A stretch of 64,000 nucleotides of DNA, taken from assembly GCA_002298125.1 (NCBI GenBank), contig DBMJ01000015.1:62001-126000 (forward strand), given 5' to 3'. Shown piece by piece: positions 44,010-52,784 of the stretch. Made by a program: the position numbers and the translations under genes. The number at the start of each line of letters is the position of its first letter. The first letter of the stretch is position 1. The DNA comes from Clostridium sp. UBA701. Its GTDB lineage: Bacteria; Bacillota; Clostridia; Clostridiales; Clostridiaceae. Under the pieces are notes generated by a model that worked only from the letters and a program-made list of their open reading frames with translations, made no database searches and had not been told where the DNA came from.

Positions 44010-44261
44010 TTATTTTTCACTGTAAAGCAGCTTTTTATATTCTTTTTTCACCTCTAAGAATTCCTCATCATTCTCAACTAAATTATAAACGGGGTTTCCA
44101 TCTTCCTCATCTATACGAAATATAAAGGCATCTTCACTCTTTTCATCTATTGGTGCCAAGACTGCATATTCATTATCATTGAGGTAGATTTTAGCTATTA
44201 CCTCTAATTCAACCTTATTACCTTCTTCATCCATAAAGGCCATCCTATTGTTTTCATCCAT
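44010..44261 (-). CDS. DUF1292 (YrzB-like) protein
   Basis: An 83-residue acidic protein matching the DUF1292/UPF0473 family: DEEGNKVELEVIAKIYLNDNEYAVL at the start and AFIFRIDEEDGNPVYNLVENDEE afterwards. Widely conserved in Firmicutes, often near yrvK/alaS, without a known function. Here it follows fprA after 20 bases. Ribosome binding site GGAGGG. Confidence 0.87.
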   Translation of the reverse strand: MDENNRMAFMDEEGNKVELEVIAKIYLNDNEYAVLAPIDEKSEDAFIFRIDEEDGNPVYNLVENDEEFLEVKKEYKKLLYSEK

Positions 44262-44281
44262 GGTTTTCCCTCCAGTTTATA

Positions 44282-45457
44282 TTATTTGAAAAGCTTCAAG
44301 AAATCATCCACAAATTTCTCTGCATTTTTATAATCTTCTTCAGATGGTACAAAGTTTACTCTATATCCAGGGTCTACAACCTTAAACTTTAATGACTTTA
44401 GTCGTTCTGTCATCATAGCTACACCCTCTCCGCTCCATCCATAGGAACCAAACGCACCTGCAGCTTTTCCCCTATTAGTAATTGGGCAAATGAGGGAAAG
44501 TAAATCCCAAGCTGGCTTCACTGCATCCTGATTTATAGTTGGTGACCCAATTAATATTCCTTTCGCCTTTCCTATAAGAGCTACAGCATCCTCAAGCTTC
44601 ATAGATGTAATTTCATGACAATATGCTTTTATTCCTTTATTATTTATTTGCTCTGTCATATATTTTGCAATAGCCTCTGTATTCCCATAAGCTGAGATAT
44701 AAAACACTTCAACAATATCCTCTTTAGGAAGCTCCTCAGATGCCCACTGTTTATAGTAACCTAGGTATTTATCTATATCTTCAATATGAACAGGTCCATG
44801 ACTTGGTGCTATCATATCAAAATCTAGATCTTTTATTTTGCTTAATCCCATTAATACGAATTTTTTAAATGGTCCCATGATTACGTCAAAATAATACTTC
44901 ATTTCCTCATCATAATCACCAGCACAGCTATCTGTTACGCATTCAATTGGACAATAATGGCATCCTAAAAAATCGCAGGTAAATAGCATCTTATCCTCTG
45001 GAATATATGTAAACATAGTATCTGGCCAGTGAAGATTGGGAGCAGATATGAACTTTAGTGTTCTGTTGCCAAGAATCAAATCTTCTTTTGCTTCCCTTGA
45101 TTTAAAAGGTCTATTCAAAATGTTTTTAAGGTAAATAATGGCTGCCTTTGAAGCTACTATCTCTGCTTCAGGATACTCCTTTAGCAGCATTTTAATGGAA
45201 CCACTGTGATCTAGCTCAGTATGCTGAACCACAATGTAATCTACCTTTTTGTCACCTATTATACTTTTAATATTGTTGATTTGAACACTGTCAAATCCAT
45301 CCTTAACAGAGTCTACAACTGCAATTTTATCATCATTAATTAGATATGCATTATATGTAGTACCTCTTTTTGTATTCATAATGATATCAAATACTCTTAA
45401 CTCTGGATTCATAGCTCCTACCCAATAGATATTTTTTTTCAACATTAACGCATTCAT
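44282..45457 (-). CDS. fprA: FprA-family A-type flavoprotein (flavodiiron protein)
   Basis: Cytoplasmic flavodiiron enzyme that reduces oxygen to water (or nitric oxide), protecting anaerobes. The N-terminal beta-lactamase-like domain carries the di-iron ligands in QHTELDHSG (H-x-E-x-D), LHWPDTMF and CDFLGCHY; the C-terminal flavodoxin domain (about 250-391) starts VEVFYISAYGNTEAIAKY. Length 391 is normal. ATG with TAGGAGG upstream. A palindrome near the helD stop, upstream of this gene, could be a PerR/Fur-type operator. Confidence 0.96.
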   Translation of the reverse strand: MNALMLKKNIYWVGAMNPELRVFDIIMNTKRGTTYNAYLINDDKIAVVDSVKDGFDSVQINNIKSIIGDKKVDYIVVQHTELDHSGSIKMLLKEYPEAEIVASKAAIIYLKNILNRPFKSREAKEDLILGNRTLKFISAPNLHWPDTMFTYIPEDKMLFTCDFLGCHYCPIECVTDSCAGDYDEEMKYYFDVIMGPFKKFVLMGLSKIKDLDFDMIAPSHGPVHIEDIDKYLGYYKQWASEELPKEDIVEVFYISAYGNTEAIAKYMTEQINNKGIKAYCHEITSMKLEDAVALIGKAKGILIGSPTINQDAVKPAWDLLSLICPITNRGKAAGAFGSYGWSGEGVAMMTERLKSLKFKVVDPGYRVNFVPSEEDYKNAEKFVDDFLKLFK

Positions 45458-45563
45458 TTTTGTTACCTCCTAAGTTTAATTGCAATAAGCTTTGAAATAT
45501 AGATATAATCTTACCATTAATACCTATTTTATCACAAATAATAGCTTATTTCACTTGACCAAT

Positions 45564-45580
45564 AGTAATTATTAAATAAT
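45564..45580. promoter_or_regulatory. Palindrome upstream of fprA
   Basis: Near-perfect 17-base palindrome TAATTATTAAATAATTA in the 125-base gap between helD and fprA. Its spacing and AT-rich half sites resemble PerR or Fur boxes, and FprA is a known PerR target in other clostridia. Placement roughly 110 bases before the fprA start fits a promoter-proximal site. Coordinates may be off by one. Confidence 0.4.
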
Positions 45581-45582
45581 TA

Positions 45583-47853
45583 TCATATTTTATTCATTAG
45601 AATAGTCAATTTATCTTTATACAAAATATATTCCTGATGAAGTGCTCGAGTAAGGGCCACATATAACAGTGCTTTATCACCCTCAGTATTTTGAAACTCA
45701 TCTCCTGCTATTACAACTGTGGTATCAAATTCAAGTCCTTTAGTCATGTAGGAGCTTATTACAATTTTTTGTGATTTAATTTTATTATTAGTATTTTTTA
45801 TTAATTCCCAAGTTTTATCCTTAGCTTTTAGCCATTTATAAATTGTTTCAGCACCACAGGAATCCTTCGTTATAACAGCAATAGTGCTCTTGCCTTCCTG
45901 TATGGTGTTTTTTTCTATTTGGACTATATTTGATAAAAATTCCTCCTTATTAGTATAAGTTAAAAATTCCGGAGTTGCTCCATGTCTTAGCACAGGTACC
46001 GCAGGGGGAAGATCAAACTCCTGCTGCTTTAGTACTTTATTTGCATTCTCAATAATTTCAACAGTTGATCTATAGCTTTGTGTGAGGGTTGTATAGCTGC
46101 CTTCATTAAAAAAAACTTCCTTCATAAGTGTATCCCAACTATCAATTGCTCTAAACCTATATATAGATTGCCCAAGGTCTCCAACAATAGTGAGTGAGTT
46201 CTGCCTGCTAAGATGCTTTAGGACATAATATTCAAAATAGCTATAATCCTGTGCTTCGTCAATAATCACCTGCATAAATTCAAAACCCCGTGGAACACCA
46301 TCTAACTTTAGCTTTAAATACATAATTGGTGCTAAATCTTCCATGTCTATAATATTATGGTTTATTCTATTTTCATATTCCTCCCCCATATGCTTCCATA
46401 GAGCCTCAGGTATTCGCTTTCCTGTATAAATCTCATAATCACTGCTATTATAAAATGTCCTATAAAGCTTTGATATATCTTCTATTTTCCATTTTTCAAA
46501 GTACCCATGGAATGCATGCTCAATATCAGCAGCTATTTCTATCCTTTTTTTGTCTCTTTCATTGTATAGCTCCTGAAGCTTAATTCTCCTATCAGCACCA
46601 TCCTCTTCTTTACTCTTCACAGAGCCGATTAAAATTTCATATGTAAAATCTATTTTGCCCTGTGCAGCCTTTATTCTATCTGGCAGCTTAGTCCTTAGAT
46701 ACCTCTTTATTTCTTCGATTCTAGCATTAACAGGTCTATTTATTAAATCTACTTTAAAAAGTCGTTGTAATTCGCTCCTATTAAAGATCACATAATTCTC
46801 CAGAGCAATATCATCAATAGAAGCATTTAAAATGGTATGAGTAATAAAGCGGTCCATCATAGTCTTAAACTGCATAGACCCTTTAAGCTTGCTTGTATTT
46901 CTTAAATATTTTTCTTCCTGATTACCCTCAAGAATAGAGATGAGTTTTTCTTCTTTACTGATTATTTTATATTTTGTGTTAAGCATTCTTTGAATTAGAG
47001 TTTCGTAGGTATACTGTTTTACCTCCTCTATTCCTAAGTCAGGTAAAAATTCTCCTATATAATTTAAAAATAAATTGTTAGGAGCAATTATTAAAATATC
47101 TTTACCTGTAATTGATTGTCTGTATCTATATAGGAGATAGGCAAGCCTATGGAGAGCTACTGTTGTTTTACCTGAACCAGCTGAGCCTTGAACTATTAAA
47201 GCTCCATTCTTATCTTTTCTTATTATTTCATTCTGTTCTTTTTGTATTGTGGCAACTACATCCTTAAGCTTTCCACCAGTACTTTCCTCTAAAGTTAATT
47301 TCAATAATTCATCCACTAAAGAGTTTCCATTCTCCCTATTGACAATAATTTCGTTAATTCCCTCATCAAAAGCATCAATCAGTACCTTATTACGAATAAG
47401 AAACTTGCGTTTTAAAAGTAACTCTCCAGAGATTACACCATCAGGTGCAACATAATAAGCCCTTCCCCCTGTGCCACTATAATATAAATCTGCAATAGGT
47501 GCTCTCCAGTCTATTACTACCTCTTCCCCACTTGTCAAGTCAGTTAATGAAAATTTGCCTATATAGAAGCTTTCCTCTAATCTTTTTTCCTCACGGAAAT
47601 CTATTCTTCCGAAGTACGGGCTACTGATAGAATCCTTTAGCTTTTCTAAGTCCTTTTCCATTACCTTATGCAGCTTCTCATAGGTTTCTAGCTCTTCGTT
47701 ATATCTACCGTGACTTTCCTTTTTTAGTATAGCTACCTTATCCTTAATATTCTGCACCTTTAGTACTGCATCTTCTGAGGTTTTAGATATCCAATTAAGA
47801 GTCTTATCTAGCTGTTCACATTCAATCTTATATTCACTGCTATTTATCGCCAT
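45583..47853 (-). CDS. helD: HelD-type UvrD-like helicase (RNA polymerase recycling factor)
   Basis: A 756-residue SF1 ATPase. It opens with a long coiled coil (about residues 10-85), which in HelD reaches into the RNA polymerase secondary channel, followed by Walker A GSAGSGKT (223-230), a divergent 1B region, DEAQDYSYFEY (Walker B), GDLGQSIYRFR, and motif VI near ALLYVALTRALHQEYILY. The ATG at 47853 follows AGGTG by 4 bases; an ATG at 47886 with weaker spacing is the alternative. Not RecQ or a PcrA/UvrD repair helicase by architecture. Confidence 0.9.
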   Translation of the reverse strand: MAINSSEYKIECEQLDKTLNWISKTSEDAVLKVQNIKDKVAILKKESHGRYNEELETYEKLHKVMEKDLEKLKDSISSPYFGRIDFREEKRLEESFYIGKFSLTDLTSGEEVVIDWRAPIADLYYSGTGGRAYYVAPDGVISGELLLKRKFLIRNKVLIDAFDEGINEIIVNRENGNSLVDELLKLTLEESTGGKLKDVVATIQKEQNEIIRKDKNGALIVQGSAGSGKTTVALHRLAYLLYRYRQSITGKDILIIAPNNLFLNYIGEFLPDLGIEEVKQYTYETLIQRMLNTKYKIISKEEKLISILEGNQEEKYLRNTSKLKGSMQFKTMMDRFITHTILNASIDDIALENYVIFNRSELQRLFKVDLINRPVNARIEEIKRYLRTKLPDRIKAAQGKIDFTYEILIGSVKSKEEDGADRRIKLQELYNERDKKRIEIAADIEHAFHGYFEKWKIEDISKLYRTFYNSSDYEIYTGKRIPEALWKHMGEEYENRINHNIIDMEDLAPIMYLKLKLDGVPRGFEFMQVIIDEAQDYSYFEYYVLKHLSRQNSLTIVGDLGQSIYRFRAIDSWDTLMKEVFFNEGSYTTLTQSYRSTVEIIENANKVLKQQEFDLPPAVPVLRHGATPEFLTYTNKEEFLSNIVQIEKNTIQEGKSTIAVITKDSCGAETIYKWLKAKDKTWELIKNTNNKIKSQKIVISSYMTKGLEFDTTVVIAGDEFQNTEGDKALLYVALTRALHQEYILYKDKLTILMNKI

Positions 47854-48029
47854 AATCACCTGACTATATATCGTCAGTATGCACATCCTTTCTTAAATTA
47901 CTGCGTATATTATTACATTGTATCTTATTTTTAACCTAAAATAAATAATGTGCTTCTTAAAATAGACTCTACAGACTTTATATCTGTACCTACTTCAAGA
48001 AACACATTTGAAAGCTCCTCTATTACATA

Positions 48030-48521
48030 TTAAGCCTTACTAAATATACCATCCTTAACAACTATCCTTATTGACCTATAAACAACTATTGCAATAAAAC
48101 CATCCATGCAGTGATGTATAATAGTCCCAACACCAGTAACTATAAATGCAGTGTAAAGTGAATATCCAAAGGGAAGCACTATTAGGGATTCTAATAACCC
48201 GTGTATAGGTGCTGTTACCAATAATGCAATTTCAAATCTCCACCCTTTTTTAATCACATAAGCTCCTACCACACCTACAACAATATGCATAACAGCTCTA
48301 GCTGCTATTACTGGGCTTAATGCCATAAATCCTATAGCAGAACCTATTCCTACAAGAGCAGCACTTGCTGGTCCCATGAGCATTGCAAGCATAAGTGGCA
48401 CATGAAGTGTAAGTGTAGCTGAAAAAGGTGGAATAGTAATTTTAGGCATTACCAGTGCTGCTACCATAGTGTATGCTACTAATAATGCAGTATAAGTCAT
48501 TTTTTTTGTTCTTAAGTTCAT
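48030..48521 (-). CDS. ECF transporter S component, NiaX-like
   Basis: A 163-residue membrane protein with about six helices. ITIPPFSATLTLHVPLMLAM near residue 28 resembles the niacin-binding S component NiaX, so nicotinate or a related vitamin is the best guess. It would work with shared EcfA and EcfT modules encoded elsewhere. The ATG is preceded by GGGGGATT. Divergent from the small candidate selenoprotein gene, with a TATATAC/GTATATA inverted repeat in the shared 145-base gap. Confidence 0.83.
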   Translation of the reverse strand: MNLRTKKMTYTALLVAYTMVAALVMPKITIPPFSATLTLHVPLMLAMLMGPASAALVGIGSAIGFMALSPVIAARAVMHIVVGVVGAYVIKKGWRFEIALLVTAPIHGLLESLIVLPFGYSLYTAFIVTGVGTIIHHCMDGFIAIVVYRSIRIVVKDGIFSKA

Positions 48522-48543
48522 CTTAATAATCCCCCTATCTCTG

Positions 48544-48561
48544 TATATACACTAGTATATA
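48544..48561. promoter_or_regulatory. Inverted repeat upstream of the ECF S component
   Basis: TATATAC, 4 bases, GTATATA lies about 25 bases before the ECF gene start, in the region shared with the divergent small gene. A repressor site is possible; it does not match the NiaR motif I know. Confidence 0.4.
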
Positions 48562-48589
48562 TATTAATTATACAGCTGTAAATAGTTAT

Positions 48590-48619
48590 TTGACTTTTTT
48601 ATTAATAAACTTATATAAT
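48590..48619 (+). promoter_or_regulatory. Sigma-A promoter of the candidate selenoprotein gene
   Basis: TTGACT (48590-48595), an 18-base spacer and TATAAT (48614-48619). Transcription would start near 48626, about 41 bases before the ATG. Confidence 0.75.
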
Positions 48620-48666
48620 ATTCACAGGGTTTATGGATAACTATTACTATAATCGGAGGAATAATA

Positions 48667-48954
48667 ATGATTTTTTTGGATGAATACTGTTATAACCTTG
48701 CTGTTGAAAAAAGCATGTGCTACATAATACGCCCAATGAACATTTCAGCAGCATGAAGGGGCGGCTGTGACACACTGCTCTGGATAGAGCTTAAAAAGAG
48801 TAATTCAATTATAGATGATTATAATTTCATTAAATATAACTATAAGAACGTGGATATTTGGGTTAATAAGTCCCTCCACATTAATTTCCCCTGTATAATA
48901 ATTAAAAATCCTAATCCAGAGGGTATTAATTCATTTCTTCTAAAAAGCACCTAA
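48667..48954 (+). CDS. Candidate selenoprotein, HesB-like (in-frame TGA at codon 30 read as selenocysteine)
   Basis: Read through a single TGA (48754-48756) this gives 95 residues: MIFLDEYCYNLAVEKS at the start, ISAA-U-RGGCDTLLWIE around the stop, and DIWVNKSLHINFPCIIIKN later. The ATG has GGAGGA 6 bases upstream, a sigma-A promoter lies at 48590, and a terminator follows the TAA at 48952. Sixty-five further sense codons follow the TGA. Eight codons downstream of the TGA, GCTCT-GGAT-AGAGC forms a hairpin with a G-initiated loop, as in bacterial SECIS elements. The length, the Sec-x3-Cys-like arrangement and the C-terminal strand pattern recall small HesB-like (seleno)proteins; that family match is from memory. 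A TGA-interrupted pseudogene is the alternative. Confidence 0.72.
48757..48790 (+). other. Candidate bacterial SECIS hairpin
   Basis: Directly after the in-frame TGA. The apical hairpin is GCTCT (48777-48781), loop GGAT, AGAGC (48786-48790): five perfect pairs with the loop 25 bases after the TGA, comparable to the E. coli fdhF SECIS with its GGUCU loop. A competing, G-C-rich fold pairs GGGCGG (48759-48764) with CTGCTC (48775-48780). Confidence 0.6.
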
Positions 48955-48979
48955 AAAAGAGCCCAAGGGCTCTTTTTTA
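48951..48979. terminator. Bidirectional terminator between the candidate selenoprotein and the V-ATPase operon
   Basis: Stem of about 12 bp, AAAAAAGAGCCC / GGGCTCTTTTTT, almost no loop, with T-runs on both strands. It overlaps the stop of the plus-strand gene and the end of atpD on the minus strand. Confidence 0.9.
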
Positions 48980-49618
48980 GGTGCTGCTTTCTCCTTGAAG
49001 CAGCGTTTTTACTTTCATTAATCTTATTAAACTGCCTCTTTCATTTTCATCTAATTTCATCTTAATGTATTTGATGGTTTCCTCTATGTCTGGAATTGTT
49101 CTATACTCTAATGCATTAACCCTTCGCCTAGTCTTTTCAATTTCTTCAGCCATTAGCTGACAGGTCTTTTCTACCTCAGCTAGTTTTAATAACATTGGTA
49201 ATAATTCTCTTAGAGAATTTATAGACAGATCTAATTCAGCAGTTGTATTGGCATAACCATAGCTTTCGTTATTACTAGTAAGCTGCTCTATATTTTTAAA
49301 GGTCATTTGAGGTACAATAACACTCATTATATTCTTCCTGTTAATCTCAACCTCTATAGAGCTTTTAACAGAGGATACTGCTTCTTCTATAAACTGCGGC
49401 AGTGCCTCCGCTCTAACCAGTAGAAAATTGTTGAAGATATCTTGGAGTTCCTCTTCTACTTGTTTCCTAAGACTATAATTTTCCTTTGCCAATTCTACAA
49501 ACCGCCTCATTAGCTCATCTTGTTTATCCTTAAGGAGTTTATGTCCTCTTTTGGCTGTTACAAGCCTTCTTTTTAGAGAAGTAAGCTCCATCCTAGTAGG
49601 ATTTACATTAAGGCGCAT
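48977..49618 (-). CDS. atpD: V-type ATP synthase subunit D
   Basis: Central rotor-shaft subunit of the V-type ATPase. The 213-residue protein is mostly coiled coil, with the family start NPTRMELTSLKRRLVTAKRGHKLLKDK and the C-terminal EKTRRRVNALEYRTIPDIEETIKYI. Last gene of the operon, 2 bases after atpB. Its stop is inside the terminator shared with the small upstream gene on the other strand. Confidence 0.96.
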   Translation of the reverse strand: MRLNVNPTRMELTSLKRRLVTAKRGHKLLKDKQDELMRRFVELAKENYSLRKQVEEELQDIFNNFLLVRAEALPQFIEEAVSSVKSSIEVEINRKNIMSVIVPQMTFKNIEQLTSNNESYGYANTTAELDLSINSLRELLPMLLKLAEVEKTCQLMAEEIEKTRRRVNALEYRTIPDIEETIKYIKMKLDENERGSLIRLMKVKTLLQGESST

Positions 49619-49620
49619 TA

Positions 49621-51003
49621 CTAATCACCCTCTCCCCGGTGAAGGTACTTTTCTATATATTCATCACGAATTCTCTTTAATTCGGCTTTTGGGAAGATAG
49701 ATAGTAATTTCCACCCTAAATTTAAGGTTTCTTCTATATCTCGATTTCCATAGAACCCTTGGGAAACATATTCTTTTTCAAAGGCATCAGCAAATTTAGC
49801 ATAGAGCTTATCTGTATCAGATAATGCTGATTCCCCAAGTATTATAGCTAATTCCTTAGCTTGCTTGCCTTGTGCATAGGCAGCAAAAAGCTGATTCATG
49901 GTATCAGCATGATCCTCTCTAGTCTTGCCTCTACCTATACCTTTGTCCTTTAACCTAGAAAGAGATGGGAGTACATCTATTGGAGGAAGCACGCCCTTTC
50001 TATAAAGCTCTCTATTTAGTATTATCTGACCTTCAGTTATATAACCAGTAAGGTCTGGAATAGGATGAGTTTTGTCATCCTCAGGCATAGTAAGTATGGG
50101 TATCTGTGTAATAGAACCTTTTCTCCCCTTTATCCTGCCTGCCCTTTCATATAATCCAGCAAGATCTGTATACAGATAGCCTGGATAGCCCCTTCTGCCA
50201 GGAACTTCTTTCCTTGCCGCTGATACCTCTCTTAAAGCTTCACAATAATTAGTCATGTCTGTGATAATAACAAGAACATGCATATCTCTTTCGTAGGCAA
50301 GATATTCTGCTGTAGTAAGTGCCATTCTTGGTGTAGCGATACGTTCAACTGCGGGATCATTGGCAAGATTAATAAACATAACTGTCCTATCTAAGGCTCC
50401 AGTATTGGCAAAATCCTCTCTGAAGAATTCTGCTTCCTCAAAAGTTATTCCTATTGCTGCAAAAACTACAGCAAAATTTGAATCAGAATTAAGTACCTTT
50501 GATTGTCTTGCTATTTGTGCAGCTAACTCTGCATGTGGTAAACCTGAGCCTGAAAAAACCGGAAGTTTTTGTCCTCTAACTAAGGTATTTAATCCATCTA
50601 TAGCAGATATACCTGTTTGAATAAACTCTGAAGGATAGTCACGTGAAACTGGATTTAAGGGTGACCCATTAATATCCATTCTCCTGTCAGGAATAATAGA
50701 AGGCCCATTGTCCTTGGGTCTACCTAGTCCATCAAAAACCCTTCCAAGCATGTCTTCAGATACGCTTATCTCTAGCGGACGAGCTAAAAATCTAACCTTA
50801 CTATTTTTTAAATTGATTCCAGAAGAACCTTCAAATAGTTGAACAACAGCCTTATCTCTATTTATTTCAAGCACTCTTCCTTGTCTCTTAGTACCATTTT
50901 GAAGTTCTATTTCAACTAGTTCGTCGTATTTTACATTTTCTACATGCTCTACTACCATTAGTGGTCCAACCACTTCTTTAAGTGTCTTATATTCTTTAAG
51001 CAT
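49621..51003 (-). CDS. atpB: V-type ATP synthase subunit B
   Basis: Non-catalytic nucleotide-binding stator subunit of the V1 ring. The 460-residue protein lacks a true Walker A, having PVFSGSGLPHAELAAQIARQ at that place, as expected for B subunits, and shows VVFAAIGITFEEAEFF, ALTTAEYLAYERDMHVLVI and PSLSRLKDKGIGRGKTREDH. It overlaps atpA by 8 bases, implying coupled translation of the A and B subunits. Confidence 0.97.
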   Translation of the reverse strand: MLKEYKTLKEVVGPLMVVEHVENVKYDELVEIELQNGTKRQGRVLEINRDKAVVQLFEGSSGINLKNSKVRFLARPLEISVSEDMLGRVFDGLGRPKDNGPSIIPDRRMDINGSPLNPVSRDYPSEFIQTGISAIDGLNTLVRGQKLPVFSGSGLPHAELAAQIARQSKVLNSDSNFAVVFAAIGITFEEAEFFREDFANTGALDRTVMFINLANDPAVERIATPRMALTTAEYLAYERDMHVLVIITDMTNYCEALREVSAARKEVPGRRGYPGYLYTDLAGLYERAGRIKGRKGSITQIPILTMPEDDKTHPIPDLTGYITEGQIILNRELYRKGVLPPIDVLPSLSRLKDKGIGRGKTREDHADTMNQLFAAYAQGKQAKELAIILGESALSDTDKLYAKFADAFEKEYVSQGFYGNRDIEETLNLGWKLLSIFPKAELKRIRDEYIEKYLHRGEGD

Positions 51004-52768
51004 TTTCTAAGTCACCTTCTTTCAGCAGCCCTTCAGTTTCCTTCCTAAGGTTTACCATAAGCTCATCTATCTTTGCAATTTCTTCTTCAGATATATATTT
51101 TGTTCGAGATATTTTTTCTCTTATAGGGAGGCTTAATATCTCCTTTAAATATATGCCCTTATTTATGCAATTTAGAGATTGTTTATAAAACTCAATTACT
51201 AGCTTTAGCATGCTGTACTGCTTTTGTAAGGAAGCATATGTATCTACCTCATGGAAGGCATTTTGTTGAAGATAATCTTCTCTGATAGAGCGTGCAGCTT
51301 CCAGCTTTAGCTTATCTTCATCAGATAATGCATCATATCCTACTAATCTAACAAGCTCCTGAAGATCTGCTTCTTCCTGCAAAAGTGACATGGCAGCTAT
51401 TTTAATCTCTGTCCAATCTTCCCCCACATTTTCATTCATCCAAGAACCTATTTTTTCCATGTATAAAGAATAGGAGTTTAACCAATTTATAGCAGGAAAA
51501 TGCCTTCTATAGGCAAGTTGGGAATCAAGTCCCCAAAACACCTTAACAATTCTTAAGGTTGCTTGTGTAACTGGTTCAGAAATGTCTCCACCAGGAGGAG
51601 ACACTGCACCTATTACAGTAAGTGCACCCTCTCTTTCTTCACTGCCTAGAGTAATAACCTTACCAGCCCTTTCATAAAACTCAGCTAGCCGAGAACCTAA
51701 ATAGGCCGGATAGCCCTCTTCACCAGGCATTTCTTCAAGTCTACCAGACATTTCTCTTAAGGCTTCTGCCCAGCGGGAGGTGGAATCAGCCATAAGAGCT
51801 ACTGAATAGCCCATATCTCTAAAATATTCTGCTATAGTTATACCAGTATAAATAGATGCTTCACGAGCCGCCACAGGCATATTTGATGTGTTTGCTATAA
51901 GTACAGTACGTTTCATAAGGGATTCGCCGCTTTTAGGATCTATTATTTCAGGAAACTCATTTAAAACATCTGTCATTTCATTTCCTCTTTCACCACAGCC
52001 AACATATACTACTATCTGTACATCTGCCCATTTTGCCAATTGATGCTGTACTACAGTTTTACCACTTCCAAAAGGTCCAGGAACACAGGCAGTACCGCCC
52101 TTTGTAACAGGGAAGAAAGTATCTATTACTCTTTGTCCCGTTACCATGGGTGCTCCAGGATTTAACTTTCCTCTTACAGGTCTACCCTTTCTTACAGGCC
52201 ATTTTTGCATCATTATTATTGGAAATTCATCATTATTACATTTAATGCTGGCGATTATATCAACTACTGTAAAATCTCCTTGATTTATAGAGCTGATAAC
52301 TCCTTCAACACCTACAGGCACCATTATGTAATGTCTAACTACATTGTTTTCATCAACGTAGCCAAGGAAATCACCACTTTTCACTGTATCTCCTGATTTC
52401 TTTAAGGGTTCAAAATGCCATTTTTTATCCCTATTAAGTGAAGGTAAGTCTATACCTCTAGATATAAAATCTCCATAGTCTTCTCTGATAGCATTTAATG
52501 GTCTCTGAATACCATCAAACATTGCTTCTAATATTCCAGGCCCAAGTTCTACACTTAAAGGTTCTCCTGTAGAATACACTGGTTCTCCTGGCCCTAATCC
52601 CGTAGTCTCCTCGTACACCTGAATGGATGCACGATCCCCTCTCATCTCTATTATTTCTCCTATAAGCTTCTTTTCGCTTACTTTAACCATATCATATATA
52701 TTACATTCTTCCATGCCCTCTGCCACTACAAGAGGACCTGAAACTTTTATTATGGTACCAATCTTCAA
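50996..52768 (-). CDS. atpA: V-type ATP synthase catalytic subunit A
   Basis: Catalytic subunit of V1. The 590-residue protein has Walker A GPFGSGKT (about 231-238), YVGCGERGNEM with the catalytic Glu, MADSTSRWAEALREMSGRLEEMPGEEGYPAYL, and the ~90-residue nonhomologous insert region typical of V/A-type A subunits. I prefer the TTG at 52768, which begins KIGTIIKVSGP as in relatives and has AGGCGG 8 bases upstream; a GTG at 52777 is possible. Confidence 0.97.
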   Translation of the reverse strand: MKIGTIIKVSGPLVVAEGMEECNIYDMVKVSEKKLIGEIIEMRGDRASIQVYEETTGLGPGEPVYSTGEPLSVELGPGILEAMFDGIQRPLNAIREDYGDFISRGIDLPSLNRDKKWHFEPLKKSGDTVKSGDFLGYVDENNVVRHYIMVPVGVEGVISSINQGDFTVVDIIASIKCNNDEFPIIMMQKWPVRKGRPVRGKLNPGAPMVTGQRVIDTFFPVTKGGTACVPGPFGSGKTVVQHQLAKWADVQIVVYVGCGERGNEMTDVLNEFPEIIDPKSGESLMKRTVLIANTSNMPVAAREASIYTGITIAEYFRDMGYSVALMADSTSRWAEALREMSGRLEEMPGEEGYPAYLGSRLAEFYERAGKVITLGSEEREGALTVIGAVSPPGGDISEPVTQATLRIVKVFWGLDSQLAYRRHFPAINWLNSYSLYMEKIGSWMNENVGEDWTEIKIAAMSLLQEEADLQELVRLVGYDALSDEDKLKLEAARSIREDYLQQNAFHEVDTYASLQKQYSMLKLVIEFYKQSLNCINKGIYLKEILSLPIREKISRTKYISEEEIAKIDELMVNLRKETEGLLKEGDLENA

Positions 52769-52784
52769 TGAATACACCGCCTTT

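Noticed and set aside
48667..48753. A 29-codon peptide ending at the TGA
   Set aside because: It has a good start, but the continuous frame of 65 codons, the hairpin and the terminator placed only after the second stop favour readthrough over a short peptide.
48759..48780. GGGCGG/CTGCTC pairing as the SECIS
   Set aside because: The loop would sit only about 12 bases after the TGA, closer than usual; the GCTCT-GGAT-AGAGC hairpin fits bacterial spacing better. Both are noted because they compete.
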